A program made the position numbers and the translations under genes. From the NCBI GenBank assembly GCA_036490215.1, contig DASXEH010000025.1:1-23343 (forward strand): DNA of 23,343 nt, read 5' to 3'. This stretch comes from JASHSH01 sp036490215. Its GTDB lineage: Bacteria; Pseudomonadota; Alphaproteobacteria; Rhodospirillales; Magnetospirillaceae. The notes under the pieces are model-generated. The model was given only the letters and a program-made list of their open reading frames with translations. It ran no database searches and was not told the DNA's origin. Positions 14,654 through 22,435 of this stretch are shown here, in pieces; position 1 is the stretch's first letter; each line of letters starts with the position of its first letter.

Positions 14654-15103
14654 ATGCACCTAACCCATTTCAGCGACTATTCCCTGCGCGTTTTGATCCA
14701 TTTGGGCCTTAACGCCGGCAGGCAGACCTCGATCCACGAGATCGCCGTCGCCTATGATATTTCCGAAGCCCATCTGATGAAAGTTGTCCATGGGTTGGCC
14801 AAGCATGGCTATGTCGCCAGCACGCGTGGCCGGGGCGGTGGACTCAAACTGGCGCGCCCGCCCGAGCAGATTCCCATCGGGGCCGTGCTGCGCGATACCG
14901 AAGACGATATGGCGCTCACCGAGTGCTTCTCAAGCGGCAATACCTGCCCGATCGCGGGACCATGCGGCCTGCAATCGATCCTGCGTGAAGCGCTGGATGC
15001 CTTCCTCGCCGTGCTCGATCGTCACACGCTCGACGACCTGTTATGGCCCCATGGCATGGCCTTGGCGGCACGATTGGGGATCGATCTGCAGCCGCGCGCA
15101 TAA
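14654..15103 (+). CDS. nsrR: Rrf2-family nitric-oxide-sensing regulator, NsrR-like
   Basis: An iron-sulfur transcription factor of the Rrf2 family, 149 residues. The winged helix is N-terminal (MHLTHFSDYSLRVLIHL, recognition region SEAHLMKVVHGLAKHGYV, wing RGRGGGLKLAR). The three cluster cysteines are C91, C98 and C104 in ECFSSGNTCPIAGPCGLQ. D8 matches the aspartate that is the fourth [4Fe-4S] ligand in the Streptomyces coelicolor NsrR structure. These features favour NsrR over IscR. In this family nitric oxide destroys DNA binding by attacking the cluster. No Shine-Dalgarno precedes the ATG, so the message may be leaderless or weakly translated. The divergent neighbour is a truncated globin, a plausible target. 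Confidence 0.87.
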   Translation: MHLTHFSDYSLRVLIHLGLNAGRQTSIHEIAVAYDISEAHLMKVVHGLAKHGYVASTRGRGGGLKLARPPEQIPIGAVLRDTEDDMALTECFSSGNTCPIAGPCGLQSILREALDAFLAVLDRHTLDDLLWPHGMALAARLGIDLQPRA

Positions 15104-15154
15104 GCGCCGTCTAACCCCCGGAAAAGTTACGAAAATTTTCGTGGTCTAGAAGGC

Positions 15155-15185
15155 TTGCCACGCGATGCTCCGCGCCTGATATACT
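15155..15185 (+). promoter_or_regulatory. Promoter of the SRP RNA gene
   Basis: TTGCCA (15155-15160) is a good -35 element. GATATA (15178-15183), at a 17-base spacing, or the overlapping TATACT (15180-15185) serves as -10. The first base of the folded RNA follows about seven bases later. These are the best -35/-10 hexamers in this intergenic region. Confidence 0.7.
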
Positions 15186-15191
15186 CCCTTC

Positions 15192-15290
15192 GGGAGGTTG
15201 GTCGCGGACGGGCCCGTCGCCAACCCGGTCAGGTCCGGAAGGAAGCAGCCGTAACGATTTCAGGTCCGGGTCGTAGCCAGCCTCCCACCT
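15192..15290 (+). ncRNA. ffs: Signal recognition particle RNA, small bacterial (4.5S) type
   Basis: The conserved SRP domain IV core GGTCAGGTCCGGAAGGAAGC lies at about 15227-15246, followed by AGCC and the return strand GGTCCGGGTCG. The ends pair: GGGAGGTTGG (from 15192) with CCAGCCTCCC (to about 15286), ten pairs with one G-T. The RNA binds Ffh and targets ribosomes making membrane proteins to the translocon. Exact ends are uncertain by a few bases. It sits upstream of dnaX, as in many alphaproteobacteria. Confidence 0.93.
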
Positions 15291-15319
15291 TCCCTAGCGA
15301 GATAGGCGCCTGATGTTGG

Positions 15320-15475
15320 TCTCCTCGGAGCGGGCTCTTGCCCGCGACTGGCGCATCGCCGGCTTTGCCGGCAGAAATAAAAAGATGCGTGCGGAGCACG
15401 GCGAGCGCCCGCGAAGCGTTAGCGGAGCGAGCCAAGGGTGGCGGACGCCACCCGCCCGGCGACTGAGGGACCAGG
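15320..15475. repeat. Mosaic of four palindromes between SRP RNA and dnaX
   Basis: Four perfect hairpins follow one another. They are GCGGGC-TCTT-GCCCGC (15330-15345), GCCGGC-TTT-GCCGGC (15358-15372), CGTGC-GGA-GCACG (15388-15400) and GGGTGGCG-GA-CGCCACCC (15436-15453). The sequence between, with repeated GCGAAGCG and GCGGAGCG words, looks like a mosaic intergenic repeat rather than unique regulatory DNA. None is followed by a T-run on the + strand, so they are not clear terminators. A 32-codon frame (15385-15483) runs across it and overlaps the chosen dnaX start as GTGA. Confidence 0.6.
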
Positions 15476-15479
15476 CAAA

Positions 15480-17264
15480 GTGAGCCAGGCCGTTCCCTAT
15501 CGCGTTCTGGCCCGCAAATATCGCCCAGCCGATTTCTCGGCCCTGATTGGCCAGGAAGCGCTGGTGCGGACACTCACCAACGCGATCAAGGCCGGCCGTC
15601 TCGCGCATGCGTTCATGCTGACCGGCGTGCGCGGCGTGGGCAAAACCACTACGGCCCGTATCATCGCGCGCGCGCTCAACTGCATTGGACCCGATGGCGC
15701 CGGTGGCCCGACCGCCGAGCCCTGCGGTGTCTGCGAGAATTGCCGTGCCATCGCCGAGGACCGCCATGTCGATGTCATCGAGATGGACGCGGCCAGCCGT
15801 ACCGGCATTGATGATATCCGCGAACTGCTGGACGGCGTGCGTTATCTGCCGACCAGCGCGCGGTTCAAGGTCTACATCATCGACGAAGTGCACATGCTCT
15901 CCGACAAGGCGTTCAATGCCTTGCTGAAGACGCTCGAAGAACCGCCGGAACATGTGAAGTTCATCTTCGCCACCACTGAGATCCGCAAGATCCCCGTGAC
16001 GGTGCTGTCGCGCTGCCAGCGTTTCGATCTGCGCCGCGTGGCCGCCGAGGTGCTGGAGAAACACTTTTCGTCCATCGCGCAGAAGGAAAACGCGGTCATC
16101 GCGCCGGACGCCATCGCGCTGATCGCGCGCGCGGCCGATGGATCGGTGCGCGACGGGTTGTCGCTGCTCGATCAAGCCATCGCCCATGGTGGCGGCCAGG
16201 TCTCCACCGAACAGGTGCGCGACATGCTCGGCCTAGCCGATCGTGCGCGCGTCTTCGAACTGTTCGAAGCGGTGATGAAGGGCGATACCAAAAGCGCGCT
16301 CGACCAGATGGCCGATCAATATGCGCTGGGTGTCGATCCGGCGGCGCTGCTCTCCGATCTGCTCGACGTCACCCATTGGCTGACGCGCGTCAAACTCGCG
16401 CCCGACAGCGCCGACGATCCCGGTGTACCCGAAGCCGAGCGCGTGCGGGGCAAAGCGCTGGGGACCGGTCTGTCGATGGCGTCGCTGACGCGCGCCTGGC
16501 AGATGATGCTGAAGGGCCTGAGCGAAGTGCGCGGTGCGCCGTCTCCGCTTCAAGCCGCCGAGATGGTACTGATCCGCCTCGCTTACGCCGCTGAATTGCC
16601 ATCGCCGGCCGAGACGCTCGAGCAGTTGCGTGGTCGTCCCAGTACGCCGCCGACGCAGCCGAGTCCGCCGCCTTCCGGTGGCGGTGGTGGTGGCGCGCCG
16701 ATGCGGCCGATGACCGAAGGTGCTGCGGCCGTCGCGCAACCGAAGCCCAGCACCGTGCCGTGGAACACCGAGCCGGTGGCGCAAATCCGCTCGCAGCCCG
16801 AAGGCGGCGCTGTGATAGCGCCGGCATCTTTCGCGGAACTGGCGGCGATGTTGACGCAACGGCGCGAGGCGATCCTGGCCGCCAATCTGCGCGGCGATGT
16901 CCATCTCGTCCACTACGAGATCGGGCGTATCGATATGCGCGCGCGGCCCGAGGCGCCGGCCAATCTCGCCACGCGGCTGTCGCGCCTGCTGAGCGATTGG
17001 ACCGGCCGGCCCTGGATGGTGAGCCTGGTCCAAGACGAAGGCCAACCGACCCTGAAAGAACAGGAGTTCGAGCAGAAGGTCCGCCGTCATCAGGACGCCG
17101 AGGCGCTGCCGCTGGTACAAGCGGTGCTGGCCACATTCCCCGGCGCGAAGGTCGAGGCGGTACGCGATCTCACGGTCGAAGAGAACACGCTCGATAATCC
17201 CGCGATCCACGATCTGGATTTGAATGCCGGTTTCGACGAACCGGGTGATGGAGAGGATGAATGA
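15480..17264 (+). CDS. dnaX: DNA polymerase III subunits gamma/tau
   Basis: The clamp-loader ATPase that couples the replicative polymerases. In this numbering the AAA+ Walker A GVRGVGKT is at about 49-56, and the zinc cysteines are C68, C82, C85 and C88. Walker B YIIDEVHML is near 133 and the sensor SRCQRF near 177. A Pro/Gly-rich linker near 385-415 separates the ATPase and collar from the C-terminal polymerase-binding region. I chose GTG 15480 because MSQAVPYRVLARKYRP is the usual family start, and an alternative GTG at 15438 lies inside a strong palindrome. From 15438 the protein would gain 14 residues. I saw no A-rich slippery heptamer for a shorter gamma form. It overlaps ybaB by four bases (ATGA). 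Confidence 0.95.
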   Translation: MSQAVPYRVLARKYRPADFSALIGQEALVRTLTNAIKAGRLAHAFMLTGVRGVGKTTTARIIARALNCIGPDGAGGPTAEPCGVCENCRAIAEDRHVDVIEMDAASRTGIDDIRELLDGVRYLPTSARFKVYIIDEVHMLSDKAFNALLKTLEEPPEHVKFIFATTEIRKIPVTVLSRCQRFDLRRVAAEVLEKHFSSIAQKENAVIAPDAIALIARAADGSVRDGLSLLDQAIAHGGGQVSTEQVRDMLGLADRARVFELFEAVMKGDTKSALDQMADQYALGVDPAALLSDLLDVTHWLTRVKLAPDSADDPGVPEAERVRGKALGTGLSMASLTRAWQMMLKGLSEVRGAPSPLQAAEMVLIRLAYAAELPSPAETLEQLRGRPSTPPTQPSPPPSGGGGGGAPMRPMTEGAAAVAQPKPSTVPWNTEPVAQIRSQPEGGAVIAPASFAELAAMLTQRREAILAANLRGDVHLVHYEIGRIDMRARPEAPANLATRLSRLLSDWTGRPWMVSLVQDEGQPTLKEQEFEQKVRRHQDAEALPLVQAVLATFPGAKVEAVRDLTVEENTLDNPAIHDLDLNAGFDEPGDGEDE

Positions 17265-17584
17265 AGAATCTCGGCAATCTGATGAAACAGGCGCAACAGA
17301 TGCAGTCGCGCATGGGCGAGCTGCAGGCGCGTCTGGCCGAGATCGAAGTCGGCGGCGCGGCTGGCGGCGGCATGGTGCAAGTCACTGTGACCGGCAAGGG
17401 CGACGTGAAGCGCGTGAAGATCGACCCCGCGCTTATCAAACCCGAGGACGTCGAAGTGCTCGAGGATTTGGTCGTCGCTGCCTGCAACGATGCCAAGGGC
17501 AAAGCTGAGGCGATGATGAGCGAGGAGATGCAGAAGCTCACCGGCGGCCTCAACCTGCCGCCCGGGATGAAGCTGCCCTTCTAA
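17261..17584 (+). CDS. YbaB/EbfC family nucleoid-associated protein
   Basis: Small DNA-binding protein that forms tweezer-like dimers and coats the nucleoid. The 107-residue product begins MKNLGNLMKQAQQMQSRMGE, a long amphipathic helix. It continues with the characteristic VTVTGKGDVKRVKIDP strands and ends GGLNLPPGMKLPF, as expected for the family. Its ATG overlaps the dnaX stop as ATGA, with GGAGAGG just upstream, so translation is coupled. The dnaX-ybaB-recR order is widely conserved and points to a role near replication or repair. Confidence 0.95.
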   Translation: MKNLGNLMKQAQQMQSRMGELQARLAEIEVGGAAGGGMVQVTVTGKGDVKRVKIDPALIKPEDVEVLEDLVVAACNDAKGKAEAMMSEEMQKLTGGLNLPPGMKLPF

Positions 17585-17594
17585 TTTCTCCGCC

Positions 17595-18191
17595 ATGGCC
17601 GGTTCCGACATCGAGCGCCTGATCCAGTTGCTCGCGCGGCTGCCCGGCTTGGGCCCGCGGTCGGCGCGACGTGCCGCGCTGCATTTGCTCGAACGCCGCG
17701 AAGCCTTGCTCGATCCGTTGACCCAGGCACTGACCACGGCAGCCGAGAGCGTTCATCGCTGCGGCCGTTGCGGCAATCTCGACAGCACAGACCCTTGCGC
17801 GATTTGCAGCGATGCCGGCCGCGACACGGGCGCTTTGTGCGTGGTTGAAGACGTGGCCGATCTGTGGGCGATGGAGCGCACGCATATGTTCCGCGGGCGC
17901 TATCACGTGCTGGGTGGTGTGCTTTCGGCGCTCGACGGCGTCGGGCCCGAAGATCTCGGCATCGAGCGGTTGCTGGCTCGGGCGCGGGAGCCTGAAATCA
18001 AAGAGGTGATCATCGCCACCAGTGCCACGGTCGATGGTCAGACCACCGCGCATTACATCGCACAGCGGCTGTCCGGCCATGGGCTTACCGTTTCGGGTCT
18101 CGCGCAGGGCGTGCCGATGGGCGGCGAACTCGACTTCCTCGACGATGGCACGATTGGCGCTGCTTTGGCGGCGCGGCGACCGCTGTCGTAA
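17595..18191 (+). CDS. recR: Recombination mediator protein RecR
   Basis: RecR works with RecO (and RecF) to load RecA on gapped DNA coated with SSB. The 198-residue protein has the usual order. A helix-hairpin-helix segment LARLPGLGPRSARRAALHLL (13-32) is followed by a C4 zinc finger with C56, C59, C68 and C71. The Toprim domain runs from LCVVEDVADLWAME, and the C-terminal Walker-B-like tail includes SGLAQGVPMGGELDFLDDGT. The gene begins 10 bases after the ybaB stop in the same operon. recA lies 3 kb downstream on the other strand. Confidence 0.97.
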   Translation: MAGSDIERLIQLLARLPGLGPRSARRAALHLLERREALLDPLTQALTTAAESVHRCGRCGNLDSTDPCAICSDAGRDTGALCVVEDVADLWAMERTHMFRGRYHVLGGVLSALDGVGPEDLGIERLLARAREPEIKEVIIATSATVDGQTTAHYIAQRLSGHGLTVSGLAQGVPMGGELDFLDDGTIGAALAARRPLS

Positions 18192-18230
18192 CGGCGGTTT
18201 TCATCGAATTTCCTTGCGGCTCGCCCTTAC

Positions 18231-18259
18231 TTGACCGGGGCCGCGATAGCGCTTATGTC
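18231..18259 (+). promoter_or_regulatory. Promoter upstream of def-fmt
   Basis: TTGACC (18231-18236) and TATGTC (18254-18259) are separated by exactly 17 bases. The expected start point is near 18266, about 35 bases before the def ATG. It lies in the 109-base gap after recR, and no terminator is seen between recR and it, so def may also receive read-through. Confidence 0.65.
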
Positions 18260-18300
18260 CTGTGTTTTCCGAGCTATGACCGCGATTTTAAGCCTCTGAA

Positions 18301-18822
18301 ATGTCTAAGCTTCCGATCCTCGTTGCTCCCGATCCTCGCCTCAAGGTCAAGGCCAAGCCCGTGACCGCAGTGGACGCGTCGGTGCGCCAATTGATGGATG
18401 ATATGCTGGAGACGATGTACGTCGCGCCCGGCATCGGCTTGGCCGCACCGCAGGTGGGCGTGCTGTCGCGCGTGATCGTGGTGGATGCCGCCAAGGACGA
18501 TGCGCCGAAAGCGCCCTATGCGCTGGCCAATCCGGAGCTGGTCTGGGTGTCGGACGAAGACAACACCTACGAAGAAGGGTGCCTATCGGTGCCCGAACAC
18601 TATGCCGATGTCACGCGGCCGGCGCGCATTCGCGTGCGCTACCTCGACCGCGACAACAAGCGCCAGGAGCTCGAAGCCGATGGGTTGCTCGCCACCGTGA
18701 TCCAGCATGAGATGGATCACCTTGAGGGTATCCTCTTCATCGATCACCTCACCAGTCTCAAGCGCAACATGATCCTGCGCAAGCTGCTCAAGGCGCGCAA
18801 CAAAGCGGAAGAGTTGACGTGA
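18301..18822 (+). CDS. def: Peptide deformylase
   Basis: Metal-dependent hydrolase that removes the formyl group from the first methionine of new proteins. The 173-residue protein has all three family motifs. GIGLAAPQVG is at 44-53, EGCLSVPE carries metal ligand C94, and QHEMDHLEGILF carries ligands H136 and H140 and the catalytic E137. The N-terminal SKLPILVAPDPRLKVKAKPV is standard. The ribosome binding site is weak. Its TGA overlaps the fmt GTG, so the enzyme that adds the formyl group is made with the one that removes it. Confidence 0.97.
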   Translation: MSKLPILVAPDPRLKVKAKPVTAVDASVRQLMDDMLETMYVAPGIGLAAPQVGVLSRVIVVDAAKDDAPKAPYALANPELVWVSDEDNTYEEGCLSVPEHYADVTRPARIRVRYLDRDNKRQELEADGLLATVIQHEMDHLEGILFIDHLTSLKRNMILRKLLKARNKAEELT

Positions 18823-19754
18823 GCTTGCGGCTTGCGTTCATGGGGACGCCGGACTTCTCGGTTCCTGTGCTCGCCGCTTTGCTCGACGCCGGTCATCAGG
18901 TTGCGGCCGTCTACACGCAGCCGCCCCGTCCCGCCGGCCGCGGGCAGCAAGATCGTCCTTCCCCCGTCGCCGCGTTTGCTACGAGCTGTGGTCTACCCGT
19001 TTTCACGCCGAAATCGCTGCGCAAGCCGGAGCCGCAGGCGGAGTTTGCGGCGCTCGGACTCGATGCTGCTGTGGTCGCGGCCTATGGGTTGATTCTGCCG
19101 AAACCGATTCTGGATGCGCCGCGGCTGGGTTGCTTCAATGTCCATGCGTCGCTGTTGCCACGATGGAGAGGCGCAGCGCCGATCCAGCGCGCGATTCTGG
19201 CCGGCGATGCCGAAAGCGGCGTCACCATCATGCAGATGGACGAAGGTCTCGATACCGGCGCGATGCTGATGGACGAGCGCGTGGCGATTACGTCGGGCAT
19301 GAATGCCGGCGCGCTGCACGATGCATTGTCGGCGATCGGTGCGCGGCTGATGGTGCGGGCACTGGCCGAGGTCGAAGCGGGCCGCGCGGTGGCAACGCCG
19401 CAGCCGGGTGAGGGCGTCACCTATGCCGCTAAGATAGAGAAGAGTGAAGCGCAACTCGATTGGTCGAAGCCGGCGGCGGAATTGGAGCGGGTGGTGCGTG
19501 CTTTCGCGCCCGTGCCGGGCGCTTGGTTCGAATATAAGGGTAAGCAGGTCGAGCGCATTCGTGTTCTGGCTGCCCAAGTCGAGAAGGGCAGTGGCACGCC
19601 GGGAACGGCACTCGATGATCGCCTGCTGGTGGCGTGCGGTGAAGGCGCGTTGCGCTTGGTTACTGTGCAGCGTGCCGGCAAAGGTGCGATGCCGGCTGCG
19701 GATTTCCTACGCGGCAACGTGGTCGCGGCGGGGACAAAGTTGGCTATCGATTGA
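18819..19754 (+). CDS. fmt: Methionyl-tRNA formyltransferase
   Basis: Transfers a formyl group from 10-formyltetrahydrofolate to the initiator methionyl-tRNA. The 311-residue product begins LRLAFMGTPDFSVPVLAAL. The catalytic triad N107, H109 and D145 is visible in CFNVHASLLPRWRGAAPIQ and MDEGLDTGAML, one residue later than in Escherichia coli. The C-terminal domain (from about 205) is the oligonucleotide-binding tRNA-contact part. The GTG start overlaps the def stop by four bases (GTGA), which indicates translational coupling. A palindromic repeat follows before truA. Confidence 0.97.
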   Translation: MSLRLAFMGTPDFSVPVLAALLDAGHQVAAVYTQPPRPAGRGQQDRPSPVAAFATSCGLPVFTPKSLRKPEPQAEFAALGLDAAVVAAYGLILPKPILDAPRLGCFNVHASLLPRWRGAAPIQRAILAGDAESGVTIMQMDEGLDTGAMLMDERVAITSGMNAGALHDALSAIGARLMVRALAEVEAGRAVATPQPGEGVTYAAKIEKSEAQLDWSKPAAELERVVRAFAPVPGAWFEYKGKQVERIRVLAAQVEKGSGTPGTALDDRLLVACGEGALRLVTVQRAGKGAMPAADFLRGNVVAAGTKLAID

Positions 19755-19772
19755 TGGGCCATTCTTGTTTGC

Positions 19773-19853
19773 TACCCCCCATCCTAACCTTCCCCCTCAA
19801 GGGGGGAAGGAATGGAATAGAATCATCCTTCCCCCTTGAGGGGGCGGGGGGTA
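19773..19853. repeat. Palindromic intergenic repeat between fmt and truA
   Basis: The outer ends are inverted copies: TACCCCCC (19773-19780) and GGGGGGTA (19846-19853). Each half also holds its own short palindrome CCCCCTCAAGGGGG or CCCCCTTGAGGGGG flanked by CCTTCC/GGAAGG. The whole 81 bases therefore form a nested dyad. This is the build of a REP/MITE-type intergenic repeat. No open frame or promoter is apparent in it. Confidence 0.75.
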
Positions 19854-19878
19854 TCCGATTGCAAGCGCGCGTCACCGC

Positions 19879-20625
19879 ATGACCCGCTTCAAGATCACGA
19901 TCGAATACGACGGTACCACGCTGGCCGGCTGGCAACGGCAGGACAACGGCCCGACAGTGCAAGCGGGGCTGGAGGCTGCAGCGGCCAAGCTGGTGGGGCA
20001 GGCAGTCGAAGTGATTGGGGCGGGGCGCACCGATGCCGGTGTCCACGCTTCGGGGCAGGTAGCACATCTCGACATCGAAAAAGACCTGACCATCGATGCG
20101 GTGCGCGACGGGCTGAACTTCTGGCTGCGCGAGACAGGCACGACGGTGGTCGTGGTGAAGACCGCGGAGGTTGCCGCACCGGACTTTCATGCGCGGTTTT
20201 CGGCCGTGGAGCGGCGCTATATCTACCGCGTGCTCAATCGCCGGGTGTCGTCGCCGTTGGATCGTGACCGCGTCTGGTGGGTGCCGACGGCACTCGACGC
20301 CGCGGCGATGCAGGAGGCGGCCAAGAAGCTTGAAGGGAAGCATGACTTCTCCACCTTTCGCGCCGCCGAGTGTCAGGCGGCCTCGCCGGTCAAGACACTC
20401 GATCGGCTGGAGGTGACGCGGATCGGCGACGAGTTGCGCATCGATGCGCGGGCGCGCTCATTCCTGCATCATCAGGTGCGCAACCTCGTGGGTAGCTTGA
20501 AACTGGTGGGCGAGGGACGCTGGAGCGTGGCCGATCTGGTCACGGCGCTCGAAGCCAAGGACCGCACCAAGGGCGGCCCGACCGCACCGGCGGCCGGGCT
20601 GACGCTGGTCGAAGTGGTGTACTGA
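19879..20625 (+). CDS. truA: tRNA pseudouridine(38-40) synthase TruA
   Basis: Converts uridines 38-40 of the tRNA anticodon arm to pseudouridine. The 248-residue protein begins TRFKITIEYDGTTLAGWQRQ, and the catalytic motif GAGRTDAGVHASGQVAH contains nucleophile D52. The C-terminal half has FSTFRAAECQAASPVKT and RSFLHHQVRNLVGSL, both standard. The ATG at 19879 gives the family start. No strong Shine-Dalgarno is seen, and the preceding palindromic repeat ends 25 bases upstream. It probably belongs to the def-fmt transcript. Confidence 0.96.
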   Translation: MTRFKITIEYDGTTLAGWQRQDNGPTVQAGLEAAAAKLVGQAVEVIGAGRTDAGVHASGQVAHLDIEKDLTIDAVRDGLNFWLRETGTTVVVVKTAEVAAPDFHARFSAVERRYIYRVLNRRVSSPLDRDRVWWVPTALDAAAMQEAAKKLEGKHDFSTFRAAECQAASPVKTLDRLEVTRIGDELRIDARARSFLHHQVRNLVGSLKLVGEGRWSVADLVTALEAKDRTKGGPTAPAAGLTLVEVVY

Positions 20626-20638
20626 CTTCGCGAGGTGG

Positions 20639-20735
20639 GCATCCTTCGAGGCTCGTTACCACTCGCACCTCAGGATGAGGCTTTCCTAAATTCCTCATGG
20701 TGAGGTGCCGCGCGAAGCGGGGCCTCGAACCATGG
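20639..20735. repeat. Tandem pair of imperfect palindromes downstream of truA
   Basis: CATCCTTCGAGG pairs with CCTCAGGATG in the first unit. CATGGTGAGG pairs with CCTCGAACCATG in the second, around GCCGCGCGAAGCGGGGC. The CCTCAGGATGAGG and CCTCGAAC words are familiar in intergenic repeats of many alphaproteobacteria. I recognise the build but not a named family. Confidence 0.65.
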
Positions 20736-20758
20736 GCCGTTTCCCGACTCGCAAAACA

Positions 20759-20793
20759 AAACCCCGTCCTTCCGGAGGGAAAGGACGGGGTTT
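20759..20793. terminator. Convergent intrinsic terminator between truA and the recA operon
   Basis: AAACCCCGTCCTT (20759-20771) pairs perfectly over 13 bases with AAGGACGGGGTTT (20781-20793) around a 9-base loop. On the minus strand the stem is followed by TTTTGTTTTG-like sequence, an excellent T-run for the leftward recA transcript. On the + strand only TTT lies at the stem base. It can serve both sides but is stronger leftward. Confidence 0.9.
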
Positions 20794-20825
20794 CTGATAA
20801 CCGCCGCTAGGGGGCTGAGCGGTCG

Positions 20826-21101
20826 TCAGCGATACGCGCCGATCTCCCGTTCGGCACGCACCGATTCATCCCTGTAGAAGTCCTGGCCGTAGAAGTGGCG
20901 CCAGCGGGCGCGGATTGCCCGGGTGGTCGTCACCTGATTGACGTCGAGCGGCGCTTCCATATCGGTGGCATGGATCGCGAGCAGTTCCCAGCCGCGATCG
21001 AGTTCACGCATGCCCACATAATTGGCCAGGAAGCGATTATGCACCGACGTGCGGGCTTCCATGCCGCTTCTGGGATCGCGCGAGACGAGCACATAGGTCA
21101 T
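20826..21101 (-). CDS. Uncharacterised small protein downstream of recA
   Basis: A 91-residue product I do not recognise. It is hydrophilic, rich in Arg (about one residue in eight), has no cysteine, and shows no signal peptide or membrane segment. The N-terminus TYVLVSRDPRSGMEARTSVH suggests a short strand followed by a helix. The C-terminus RWRHFYGQDFYRDESVRAER is charged and aromatic. GAGGAGGT eight bases before the ATG is the strongest ribosome binding site in the window. The gene starts 24 bases after the recA stop and ends before a good terminator, so it is almost certainly expressed with recA. recX often follows recA, but this protein is too short and lacks RecX features. Confidence 0.75.
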   Translation of the reverse strand: MTYVLVSRDPRSGMEARTSVHNRFLANYVGMRELDRGWELLAIHATDMEAPLDVNQVTTTRAIRARWRHFYGQDFYRDESVRAEREIGAYR

Positions 21102-21125
21102 GGCACTACCTCCTCGACCTATGGG

Positions 21126-22208
<1,083 letters not shown>

Positions 22209-22278
22209 AGCTCATCCCCTTTATTTCAGGATCGCGATGCGGTTGCAATCGCAGGCAACGGCATCAGTCAGGAGGCGC

Positions 22279-22306
22279 ATCGTACCAGTTTTGTTCTTTC
22301 GCACAA
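22279..22306 (-). promoter_or_regulatory. recA promoter
   Basis: Reading leftward, TTGTGC (22306-22301) and TACGAT (22284-22279) are 16 bases apart. That would start transcription near 22272, about 63 bases before the recA ATG. A LexA box lies just upstream of the -35 element, and a degenerate second one overlaps the spacer and -10. Confidence 0.6.
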
Positions 22307-22314
22307 GAGGAAAA

Positions 22315-22329
22315 GTTCTCAGATTGTTC
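22315..22329 (-). promoter_or_regulatory. LexA-binding SOS box of recA
   Basis: GTTC-N7-GTTC is perfect (GTTC 22315-22318, GTTC 22326-22329), equal to GAAC-N7-GAAC on the recA strand. This direct-repeat form is the LexA operator of alphaproteobacteria, unlike the palindromic CTGT-N8-ACAG of enterics. GTAC-N7-GTTC at 22282-22296 differs at one base and sits over the promoter, so it may be a second, weaker site. Confidence 0.88.
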
Positions 22330-22435
22330 TTTTCTCAGAGGCGGTCCTGCGCTATCGTCCGTCGATTCGCACCCCACCCTAATACGTTGAAAATAATAGA
22401 TTGTGGGGATGAGCGATCCCGCGCCGCGATCCGGG

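Noticed and set aside
15438..17264. Programmed frameshift in dnaX producing gamma
   Set aside because: I looked for an A-rich slippery heptamer and saw none. The longest A runs are four bases.
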